Shown here piece after piece: positions 45,490-57,900 of a stretch of 64,000 nt of DNA; position 1 is the first letter of the stretch; each line of letters begins with the position of its first letter. The notes below the pieces were generated by a model that saw only the letters and a program-made list of their open reading frames with translations, was not told the origin of the DNA and did no database searches. The DNA comes from Caprimulgus europaeus (Eukaryota; Chordata; Aves; Caprimulgiformes; Caprimulgidae). The position numbers were made by a program, and so were the translations under genes. The stretch is taken from positions 32,510,515 through 32,574,514 of the forward strand of contig OU015528.1 in the NCBI GenBank assembly GCA_907165065.1, written 5' to 3'.

Positions 45490-48400
45490 CCAAACCTCTC
45501 TGCAGGAATCACGTTAAGTGCTGAGAAAGGTGCTTCATCCCTCCTGCTGAAGTTATTCCACAAGTGACTTGGCCAGAGAGAGGAGGAGGATGCTGGAGCA
45601 AGCACAGCTTTGGGAATAGAGAGATCTTTGTTCTAACCCTTAAGCCACCAACTATTTTTATCCAAAAAAAGATTCATTAGAAGAAACTAGGAGCTTGCTT
45701 CTCATTCCCAGAAACAGGCAACAGGCTTATTGTCTGGCAAGATAGGAAATTTTTCAGAAGTAACAGACTGGAATCAAGTCTGCTCTTTGTGGGCTTGCTG
45801 GGGTTACACTTTATAGGCAGGGATACTGGGTAAAAGGCCTTTTCCCATGTGGCAGCAGTCTGTGAGGAAGAGCCAGCTTATTTACTTGTACAGGTGGTCA
45901 AGAGCTGTGAATCCCCAGCAGTGAGATTCACTCAGCAAGTACACCCAGCCTGGGAACAGCAGCTGAAGATATTTGAATTAAATACTTACTGACTGGGTCC
46001 ACTACTAATGTGTTGGTTTTGTAAACCTTGACCTTAAGCTGACAAGCTCCCAAGGCTGTTTATTCCTCAGATATATCTCCTATTGGCAACTGCCTTCCTC
46101 CTTGTTTATCTACTTGGTCTCTCCACTTCAAGGCTTCTCAGATTTCCTTGACAGAAAACAATACACATTCAGTGTACAGCACGCATTTGTAATTATTAAT
46201 AAAGGGTGCACTTTTGAACCTTTTTTCCACATTCAGCTTGCTGGAAAACACAACAGGAAACATGTTTGAAGGTTGGTCTGAAACATTCAGTAAAACAAAA
46301 CAAAATACCCTCTTGAACTAGATAAACAATCAGAAAAAGCAGGCACAAAGAATTTTGTATCTGCCTTGAAGGCTACAAAAGAGCATCCTTCAGAAGTTTT
46401 GTACTAGCATTACTCAAAAAAGATATTTTGTCTACATTTCACTTAAACACATCAGTCCAAAAGTAAATTTAATTAGAACATTTCAGGCAATGGCTAAAAT
46501 TTATTCAGATGGGAAATAATGTCATGATGATGTGTGGGACACCAGGGGCTTCCATTCTCAACTCTAAATTGAGTTTGTACACCCATGCAACAAAAATGTC
46601 TCTCTCCCTTGCCACATCTATTGTTTCTCTGGTAGAAATAAATACACACGTACCATACAGCTCACATCCAACAAATTCAGATCTACCCTGATGCACCAGA
46701 CTCACGGTGTAAAGCTGTAAGCAAACCTGGCAGATATGCTGTTATAGTATCTATGACTTACAGGCCTCAAAATCAGGCCTGTACAAAAACTCTTGACAGA
46801 GTTGGCAGCCAGGATTCTTAGACAAACCCAGAAAAAACTAAAATAAAAGATTTAAAGAGGACACAGTTAATAAAACTCAAATTACAGATACCTCAGAGGA
46901 GAAGTAATGGATGATGAGAGCTCCTGGCCATGAGAATGTGTTGAACCGTATGAAGAATGTCAACAAAAGACACTCAAATGAACCCAACCACAATACATTG
47001 CAGCAACATTCCCTTCTAAACAAAAATATTTCCCTTTTTAGCCATTAAGTTTTCCACTATAAAACTGTAATTTTAGAGGAAAATGGGTATTTTTCACAAA
47101 GGTTGTTGCACACAAATACAGTTTCCCTTTCAGTAGAAACCCTCTGACCAATTATAACTTAAGTATTAAGTGTATGCCACAAAATAATACCCAAAGGCCT
47201 CGAGATAAAAATAAAATACCTTGATTTGTTTCAAACAACTCCACTGGTAGGAAGCTACTGCAATGAGTCTCTGGCAAAAGTGGATGGCATTTTCCAACAT
47301 GATCTGTGCTGGATAGCACTCCCTCTTTCAGTCAACACCGCACTTGCTGGGGACTGGCCCTCTGGGCACTGCAGCCCCCCAGCCCGTGTAGCACCCATCT
47401 GCACTGCGTCACAATTCCAAGTATCTGTAGCCAGTCACAATTCCAAGCATCAACATATCTAGCTTTAGTAACTTAATTATTTCTGAAGATCAGTTCCGAG
47501 GTAATATCTCGTCTTTCAAAAGTCCACAGATGATCCAGCTGAGCAGGTGAAACAGAACTAAACAGAGAAACGCCAACATAATAGGCTCTGCCAATTTATC
47601 TGGCATAACTTGAATAGAAACATACCAAACAAGCTTTTTTATTTTCAGTCACATGTGTACATAATTGTGTACAAAATCAAAACATAAGCAAATGTGTACA
47701 AAATTCAAATTGTTCTTGTATAAAATTTCCAAATGAAGTAATATTAAAACTTGAAGCCACACAAGAAGAATGACTGCCTGCTAGCCACTGATTTCCTCTA
47801 CTTTATGCTAACTTGTTTGCATCATTTGGAAAGATAAAACAGGCTGCCAGCATAAATCACAAACATTTTGCACTGTGATAATCATAACAGTATGTCAGTC
47901 TCCCAGAAACAAGCAAATAGGAGGAGAAGTAATTAAAATAACAGAGTCAAGAAAAAACATTCTTCTGAGTTTACTTTAAGATATTAATTACTCCTAAATA
48001 CCTGAGTATTGGGTATTCTCTTCAAAGTGGGGCTGGGGAAGGCCACTGTTTAAAGTGGCTGTCTAAGGGCTGAGGTTGTTTTTTCTAGAGAAGCTGAAAT
48101 TAACACTAAACATGGGTCTTGCCCACAAAAAAAAACCCCAAGTGTTCACATCAGTACATCTGACAAACCGCTGTACTGTATACACTGAACTCTAATAGGC
48201 ATCCTGGCCAAAACAATGTGGACAATGAACAAACTCTAAAGCTTAATGTCCCTTTCTCAAACTCCTGTATGCTAGCTTCATTAAGAAATAGTAAGAATTT
48301 TTTGGTAACAAGTTAAAAGCAGTAAGTAGAAAAAGTAACTTTTTGTTCCAGCACTGTGTTGTACTCACAGTTCATACAGTAACATAAACAAATATACCAC

Positions 48401-48614
48401 AGTTGCCTTCAAGAAAGCTGGTTAAAATCAAGCAACTGAGGTGTTTGGTGAATGATGGCGTTGCCCCTGTATGCTGTCTCAGGTCATACTGAATGACTGC
48501 AGCAAAACACCTTGAAAAGTAACACAAATGTTGCATTAAAAAAATAATTGTCTCAGTTTCAAAAGGTGCCACTGCAAAAAAAAACCCAAACCCTCATATC
48601 GCTGTTGCAACACA

Positions 48615-48666
48615 GTGAATAACACATAACTCTCAGCTATAAATAACACATAACTTTCAGCTACAA
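48615..48666. repeat. Tandem duplication of about 24 bp downstream of MDM1
   Basis: AATAACACATAACTCTCAGC is followed at once by AATAACACATAACTTTCAGC. It lies in the 3' UTR or flank of MDM1. Confidence 0.8.
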
Positions 48667-48867
48667 AGGAACTACATTTTCAACATTCGTTTAATTATTG
48701 AAATTTTAAATTGGGATGGCAAGTCCTAAAAGTTGGGCCATATTAATGCTAAGTGAAAAGATGTTGCATGATATCTACAATCATTATTTTTTTTTAAGAT
48801 ATACACTACAAACGGTAAAAAATAAAAACATTTTACAGAACAGTTTCTATACAACAGGTGGGAGACA

Positions 48868-48974
48868 TCATGTCTTGCCCCAGAAATCCTTCCTCCTCTG
48901 AGCTCGTTCCAGTATCTCAGATGCAAGCGAGCTGGATGCTGCTGAGCAAGCAGAAATCTGAGACAACCTGTCAT
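48868..48974 (-). CDS. MDM1: MDM1 last coding exon
   Basis: 107 nt encoding DRLSQISACSAASSSLASE, then ILERAQRRKDFWGKT and TGA at 48868-48870, nearly the human C-terminus. Acceptor CCCCACAG. Candidate poly(A) signals below it are ATTAAA at 48690-48695 and AATAAA at 47638-47643; I cannot choose between them. Confidence 0.94.
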
Positions 48975-51900
48975 CTGTGGGGAAAGCAACAAGGGAAAAA
49001 CTAAACAGGAGGATTAAATACACATTTTAAAACACAGTTGACATTCATGGCAGACTTTGAAAGTGCAAAGATTTTTATGCCCTCTTTCACAGTGAATGCC
49101 AAAATAGTACCACAATACATTTTAATTCTGTTACTTGGTAACTGACATGCTGGAGAAGAACCTCGCTTCTAGCTACTGGGATATAAGTTTAAGAGACTAC
49201 ATGCCCAACTCAGCAAACTCCAGAATGAGATTCCTGAATGGGAATTGCCCATTCCTTCAGGTCATCTTTACATTTACTCGCCTGTGTCAGAAGACCTCAG
49301 AAATGATTCCTCTGCCACTGAACTCTGTATAGACTAGACTCTCACAGTAACATATTGATGAAAACAGCCCACTGCTTTAAGCAAAGCAGACAACCTTAGA
49401 ATAACACATGACAAAAATATCAGAACCTATGTTGCCAAAAGAGTGCCAAAACCAGCTAGTGTGCCACAAGCTGTTAAAATAAATGTTGTCTTTGTGTTAA
49501 ACTTCCTGTTTTCTTCGGAAGACACAAGTAGCATGCTTTAAAAATGTACTTTTGCAAGGTCTTCCTTTTGAATACAGGGTCCACTTCACATCCAGCAGAA
49601 CTCCTAAAATTAAGTAGCCTGGATGCTGCTTCTCTGACAAAGCACATTTTACTTCTTTAACATCATTATTAAAATGTTGCTACAGCTTTGTCAAGATACT
49701 CTCTATGAAAAATGACCTTAATTACACCCATTTTCCTGCAATGGATTAAAAACAACTGTATCACTACTTTCCAGTCCACCCTACCAACAAAAAACCAAAA
49801 AAAAAATTCCAAAACTCAATCCTAACAGAACTTGTACTTTGTCCATGTTTTAATTACCTTTTCAGCAGCATTTCTAAATTCTTGAAATACAGGGATCCAA
49901 ATAGCCCATAACAGGTTCACACACTATGTATAACTATATTCCCATGTATGAGGAATCTGCTAACTGCGCTTCTGCAAGTAGACATGTCATTGGAATAACT
50001 CCCAGCTTTGTATGTTCATGAACAAATATGGGCATACGAAATATTTGTGAGCTGGCACATTCTGAAAGCTTGTACATCATCACTCAGCTCATAGGAAAAA
50101 AAAGAAACAGCAGTTGCAGCATTTAATCTGTGTGCAGCAAGCTTGTGGGAAGCTGCAGAGTACTATAGGATTTTGCATGTTTTATGTAGATCACAGATGC
50201 TTGGCTGAGCCATCTGCACAACCCACATGTTTCCCAGCCAACTGCAATGAGTAAAACAGAGAATCGGCCTGAACCTTGGTTAAAACCAAGGAGCAAACAA
50301 GTATAAGGGGTACAGAAAAAAAGCTTTTGATTGCTTTGGGGTATATCTATAAATAAATGGCAATCAGATATAAGCTTGCTCCGTGAACCAAACACAGGTG
50401 ATTGCGACTAGCACAGCACTGCACCAAGCTCAGCCTCACACACCATGCTAAGAAACAACGAATAGCAGCTCAAGCTACTGAGGCTACAGTGCCTTTGGCT
50501 GAACCACATTACTGAAAGATTTTATTGGTGTCTGCCCACAAAAGGGCCAAGAAGATGCACTGGTAGGCTGTGCACTGGCTGCTCCGCCAGATTAACTTTA
50601 TAGTGAACACAAAAAAAGGCCAAAACCGCAACTGGAATAGGAGGTGCTGTAAGTACCCCTAATACATGGAGCAGAGGAATGGGTGTGAAAATTAAATTCA
50701 GAGGAATCATTTCATGCTGCATATCTGGTGCTGAGTTCTCACAAATACCGTAAGATTTTTGGTACCTTTTAAGTTGCATCCAAAGTTAATACAGATGCAA
50801 CCTGGGCTGTGATAACTTTGCAGTTTGCTTCTGTTGCTATCAACACAAAGGCTTAAAAAATGTGGGGGCAGGAAACAATTTTAGGTAGGGAACTGAGCAA
50901 GGTATATTAACCACAGTGAACCACAATGGTCTATTTAATTTTCAGCTGCATTTAATGATTTAATGATTTAATACTAGAATAAATCTTCAGATTACTAGGA
51001 AGAATATTTTCAAATTATTTTGATGAAACAATGCAGTTAAGTATTCATGCAAACACATAAAGTAGTGTTACTTAGTGCATGCAGAAATCTCTCACATTAG
51101 TGCAAAAGTTAAAATTAATCTAGGTAATATACACATGATATATAGTAATACTTTGGGGCAAGAAATACCTTCAACATTATAGTTTCTTTCCTGAAGAGGT
51201 AACTGGAAAGATCTCATTTTTGGATTGCCAACTTTCCCTAAGACAAAAAGTCAAAGGCACAATTTTAAATTATTTAAACATAGACAAAGGATAATATTTC
51301 ATTTTAGAATATTTTTAAATGTTACAACATTATTTTCAAAACGTGAGTCTTATAAACAGCAAACATACCAAGAGCTCCACCAGACTCCTTTACTCTAAGC
51401 TGAGGTAAAATAAACTTACTCCACTGTATTCTTTTCAAGGCACTTATCTTGGGCAGATGCTACAAGCTACTTAGTGAACTGCACTCAAGGTGCAGAGCTA
51501 GAACACAGCACCAAATCTAACCTCCTTCCGAGGAAATCTAGATATTTCACCATCCCATTTAACCAGACAACTACTTGTTCCATTCTAGAATGGAAATAGT
51601 ACTTTAGTTTAGCTAATCTTTGTAATAAAAGGACTAAGAATTGTGGAACCTTAAGTAGCTACAGAAAGTCTTTCTGGAATGAAGACTTAAGCACATAAAT
51701 TTTATTTTGACTAAAGGGTGAAGGATTCTTTTCTTTATAAAATTTATGCCACCAGTACCCCCAAACATTGTTAAAAATCTTTGAAATGCTCCAGCACAAA
51801 TTCCTCCTCAGTCAAGAAATGGCCTTTCTCAATATCCAATAAATCCTTCAGAGATGGCTTTTCTGTTTCCATATCCTGCAGAAATATTTAAGGAGCTTAT

Positions 51901-54900
51901 CTCTCAGATCTCTCCTCACAACTCCTGCAAAGTAACATCATATTATGAAGGTCCCCAGTTACACATCACTGTTGGTAATTCCAGTTGTAAAAGTGTCACA
52001 GCATCCAGCTGTAGCCTAAGATTAAAATTACAACTGCTCATGCTAAACCAAATTATTCTCATAATGAGTAAGTACTTACTGAAATTAATAAGGCAAAATT
52101 AGGTAACAGACCACTAGAATACAATTATATTAGTGAAATCTGAAACTAAGGTGGACAGTTGTACACATTTCCTCAGCAACACTAAACATTTAGTAGAAAA
52201 GCTGTTGTTTACAAATAACACATTCTTTTTAGCATCTGTGAGGCAGCAAACTCAGCACTCTCTTGGCATGAACACTGCACAGTAGCCATTTCCACCCTGC
52301 AGCACTCTAACACAGCCAGTTAATACAAAAAACCCACCATTATGCTGGAATTCTGGATCCTTGAGAGTCCCTTGAATACGGCGAGAGGGACTCCAGCAAG
52401 GCACAGAGCGGCTTTTGGGAAACTTCAGCAGAGGAGGTGTAGAGGAACGCTCTTGATGCGCTGAAGCAAGAGGAACTTCCTCATGAGAAACACTGTTAGG
52501 AGGCCTCTGATCCTGCCTAAGTGGCAGAGGATCCAAAGTTCCCAGCCCAGCAGGTGGAGAGGTAAGGAGTGAAACAGCTTCCACTTCCATATCAGGCTAA
52601 AACACAATAGAAAGGAGAAAAAACAAAACAAAACACAACAAAACACCACAAAAACCCAACATCTCGTGTACAGCCTTCCAGTACAGATCCCCATATATGC
52701 AGCAAATGTTGGCTGTACACTGTTACACTTCTCATGAGGGTACTGGAAGAATAAGTATTTCAAGCTTGTGAGACAGCTTAAAGAAAATCTATTCCTAATA
52801 ACAAGTGTTTAACATGGTTGGAAAGTAATCTAGTCAGATCAAACTAAAAGCTTATTTCTTCACAAAAAACTGTGATCTTAGACTAAACCAACATAACCAA
52901 CTTCTCATGTAATTGTGTCTGCTTCTGTTACAGAACAGTACAGAGGATGTAGGCAGTGAAATGCTACTGTCTTTGTAGAACAGACTAAGCACAACCTGAC
53001 AAAATAACCCACAATTTTGAGCGGAAGAGAGTTAAACAACTCCTAAATGTTTCTATTTTTCTTTTAGCAACTGCGTAAGCTGCAAAGTAAAAGAAACACA
53101 AAAATAAAGGAAAGGCAGAATGAAACTATTATGGCACATTTACCACCTCACACAGAGGTACCCAAACTCTCCTTCTTAAACTTCTTTAAAGTCAAGGAAT
53201 CTGGAGCTGTGCCCTACGTCTGTGGGAAGCTACAGAAACATTAATGAGGAAAACGACAGCTCCTGATGGCAACTTTTTTTTTTTTTTTTTTTTTTAAACA
53301 GAACCTGTGCATTTAGCAGAAGATGACAAAACAGAGCTTATCCAATCTCACTCCAATAGTCTCAACTCCTTTGCTTGATATCCCAAAAAAATTATTTATT
53401 CAGACATCAGCCTTTTTTAGCTAGAGATGCTGAAAATTTTAGAATAGCAAATGATAACTCAAGAAAAAGAATTATTAAATAAATTATTCACAGTTACTTA
53501 AAAAGCACATTCCTAAAATGCATAATGGTAAGTCTCTTTTCTGGCTCACCTGGAAGGACCTTCTTTTTGAAGCTCCTCTTGCACCTTGCTTAGCTGAATA
53601 AGAGTCTGTTCCTAAACCTCGTGTTCTCTGCTGTGAAGATGAAGACTTGAATTTAGTAGGAGACACTAGAACCGCACCTCCTATTGTGGTGAAGAAGATA
53701 AAAAATGCTTTGTTACCTTAAGTAACCTACTAAATTAATTCATACATGTCTTTTTCTTTTCTTTAGTTCTTGAAATACTGTTTTGAATTTAAGTTTTTAC
53801 CAACAGTTGGGGTAGTGAGATCATGATGAGTCCTCTGAGCTCCACCAAGCGCTCTCAGCTTTGGAGTAGGAAGCCTGCCACCTGTCCTTGAGGATACAGA
53901 AGACGAATCTGACACAGCTGCAGGAGAATTTAATACTAAGGCATTGTCACTGCAAAAAACAAGAAACAATTAAAGGATTAACTAAGGACTCATTAGTCTT
54001 GTACTCAAGCTTTTTGTTTCTAATACATTCCTACAATGAAGCATAAGGCAAGACAGTTAGGGCCATGTAACACCAAGAGCCTGTAGCGAAAACATCTGCT
54101 TCCAATGGGAAGTCCTGGATTGCAGTCCCTGAACCTCATTTTCTGTATTTTATTTTTTTCTAATGTAACTGGATAAAATACAGAAACAGTCTCCAGCTGC
54201 AAATTCAGGTTCCCTCTGTCCCAGTAAACGTTGAATGTATTGCTGCACAGCAGCAGAGGCTCAAAAGGAGGGCTGGAAAGAATACTCACCCAGAAAAACT
54301 TTGAACCTCCTTGCCACCTTAGAGGTGGGAATGTGGGTTTGAACCTTTTCAGTCAATGTGGTGGAACTGAAACCAAGTATCCCACATTTATGTAACCACT
54401 CTAGCCCCCAGGTTATTAAATAAATCAGCACTACCACTTCTTCTTTCTCCAGATGCATTTCAAAAGGAGGTAGCGGTGTACCCACACTGTGCAAGGAACC
54501 TGATCCTACCAGTGCATGCTAGACACGCTCTGAGGACACCTAGGCAAAGAATGCCTCGGTTCTAGCTCTCAAGCAAGCTTAGATAACATGCAAGTGTTAA
54601 GCTGCTCTGCAGGGCCAAGTCCAGAGCAGATCTCAGCACACACACAGCACATTGCAGGATGACAAAAAATCTTTAATGTTGATCCGAGACACATCTATGA
54701 ACTAGATGATCTAGAATTAGACAGAACCTTTAGAAGGTTTTCAGGATTGCAGCTTTGAAAGCCTGCATTCAATTTCTGTTTAAGTCTAGCATCTCAATCT
54801 TTCTTTGCCTGGGTTTTGCATACAGGATACTATCTCCAAAGGAGACAATTACAATTTCTTACCTTAGATTCATGCTGCAACAACAAAGATAAAACCCAAT

Positions 54901-57900
54901 AAGGAACACAAAATGCTTAGATGGTATGGCAACAAGGGTCAAAGTTACTCAGATTCAAATTTCTATCAAACTAAAATACTGTTCTACCAAAAAAAGCATG
55001 CAAAATTTGCACAGTAAAAAACCAGACACTTCAGTAACTAGACATAATTTGCATCTTTCAACTGTCAAATACAGTACTATGCACATACTGAATTGATCTC
55101 TCATTATTTTTAAACAACTCTCCACCTTCTTCCCACCTGTGCTCAGTAGCATAACCACCAGTTATTACTGGATGCTAGTTATTTTTTCCTCCCAAGGGCT
55201 TTATCTTTGTCCATTTTTTTTAAATGAAAAATAGATACTTAAACACAGGACCAGCATGCATTCTATCCTTTCAGTCCTATCAATCCCACACTGTCCATTT
55301 GAAGCAAGATGTGAGCTTTAATTTTCACTACACTTGGCTACTGCATGATGAACAGTCTGTTTGGAAAAGCCCATACTGGAAATTTTAAAGTTTTGGAAAA
55401 AATAAAAATTAGAATTTTTCATGCTTCTACAAGCTTCTGTCTTGCAAGCTACCAACTTATACCCTCTTAAGTAAACTTGATTTAAAACCAAAAATTAATT
55501 AACTTACAAATTTCTGAGATGAAGCAAAAAAAATATATAGACATACAACAAAAATATTGTTTTACCCTTCAATTTTCTTATCTTCATTGGCATCCTTATT
55601 GTTTTCTTCTAACTGCTGAGCCACAACTGCAGCCTGTTCATCTTTTTTTTCTTCGCCTTTCGTTGATTGCCGATTCTCCCTTTCTCCAGTACCTTCTTGT
55701 TCACCCCAAGCTAAACGCCTTTTGACTGGAACAGTTAAAGCATCTGACACGTCTTTCTTCTCGATGCTGTCCCGCTGTGGCTGTTCTCTGGAGTCAGGCT
55801 GCTGCAACATTTTGGGGCTTGGTGCAGTCTCTTTTTCAGAAACTCTAGGTAACAAAGAAAGCAGTGGTTCATACCACTGATATGCAGGTGTCTATGTAGA
55901 ACATATTCATCCAGTTCAGTCCTTTACCAGAAGTACAGCTCAGATATTAAAAAGTGGTACAGTTGACATGATAAACAGTTAAACTTCCACTGAAGTTTTA
56001 ACTGATTTTTAAGCATTACCCATTTTCAAACTATGATAACTCTTTCTGGATTACCATTTCCAAAAATGTAATGTAAAATCAGGGCTCTATTACCAATTTA
56101 AACAATTGGTTAAGATTATCAGAAGTGTTCAAAATATAATTAGTTTCATGCATGGGAACTGTCTGATGGCACCATTTTGAAAGCCAAGCAGTTTAGAATA
56201 CTCCTCTTCAAGCACAACTTTAGAAAGTTTTCTGCTCACAGAAATCAGTGTAAATTAGCCCAGTGCACAGAAAAGGTATCAGTAAGAGGATCTGTATTTC
56301 ACAGGCAAAAAAATCAAACCAGTAAACCAAAAAATGTACACCATACTTAACATCACACATTATAGTGTAACAAATACTTTTTTATGTGTCTTCCCTCAAC
56401 CCTTATTAGGGCTACAGTCATGCAAATGGGTAGATATCTCACACACACACACACAAGTAGTGCACATACAGCAGCCTAAACGGACTGCAGAAGCATCCAA
56501 GGCACTGTTTTTAAATATCAAACCTCTGAAAAGACACAAATGGCTTTTTTTCCCCTCCTGGCTTCAGCAATAGCTGTCTGTACATTTTACTAAAACACTA
56601 ATTATGAATTTTCCTAGCAAAGGATTTAATATCTGCTAATTCTGATGGCCTTCAAAGAAAGGAGAAAATGGGTGCACACCATTTCATTTCCTAAGGCCTC
56701 ATCTCAGAACTAAACAGTGTCCAAGACTCAACAACACGATTAATTCATCCTGACAAGATCACTGGTAATATCTGAGTAAGCAACACATATTTTATATCAT
56801 TACAATGGAAAGAATATTACTTCAGTATGACTCAGTGCAAAATTCCTCCAGACTTGACAAGATTAAGGTTGCCACACTAAATATGCATTTGTGGAGAATT
56901 ATAAAGGAGTAACTTTCTCTTCTTTCATAAGACTGGACTGTGCCTCATTTTCAGTTTGAGCACAGACCAACTGATTTATCTGTGAAAAGGTAAATGCTCT
57001 CATCTGCTCTAGAGAATTTACATATCACAGAATCATAGAACAGCTTGGGTTGGAAGGGTCCCTGAAAGACCATTTGGTCCAGCCTTCCATGGGAAAAGGG
57101 AGCCTAGATGAGATTATTGAGCACCCTGTCCAATCACATCTTGAAAACAGTAAAAAAAATCCAAAATCTCCGCAGCTATGCTAAGCCTATATTCAGCATT
57201 TTGCTTTGTTTCAAAGCTGCAGAATAACAGTCAGGAATTACAACCTTACCCAGCAAGATCTAGTGCTCTGATGTTGTTGCTGATGCCTTCTTCTGAACTG
57301 GAATCTGAGGACACATCCCACAGACTGTTATTGTCAGACAGGATCTGATTGAGATGGTATCGGGAGAAGTGTGTTCCCTCTACTCGCTGCCTGTAAGTCT
57401 TTGCTCTTTCTCGAAGTTCTCTCACCTGCACATCAAGGGTTCATAAGTTGCAGGTCTGTTTAAAGTTTGCTAACAGGCTGTTATAAAGTATTTGCATTAG
57501 CTAATAGCAGCTAAAGGAGAAAGCAAGTTACTCATAATACAGGGCCACCCACAGCACAAACATTGCATGCCACAGTAAATGCAACAAAAGGAAAGCAAAA
57601 ATAAAAAAAGTGTATACTTAGTAAGCATGTTTGAGCCACAAAGCCAAAGCAAATTTGTCAATTACTCATTCAATGAGCACAAAAAGTTATGCAGCAACTA
57701 TGAATAAGTTTAGTGCTGGATTCTAGTTTTTCCATCAGTGCTGAAACACAGTGCTCCATAAACCGAAACAGGAACTTAGATGCAACAAACCTCCATATAC
57801 CACATGGAATTTAGGGTGTTTTGAGATGCCTAAGGAGAGGAATACATAATCATTTTAAAATTTCTTATTTTTCTCTCAACATTGCATTGTTATTATCACC

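Larger units (their letters stand above)
37018..48600. other. IL22-MDM1 intergenic region
   Basis: About 11.6 kb upstream of IL22 and downstream of MDM1. Includes T runs (37041-37052, 42801-42816), a TA/CA microsatellite and unassigned open frames at 37824-38243, 44532-44918 and 45199-45489. No recognised gene. Confidence 0.55.

Noticed and set aside
52425..52763. 112-codon minus-strand frame overlapping an MDM1 exon
   Set aside because: It is in a different frame from the conserved MDM1 peptide and runs into the intron.
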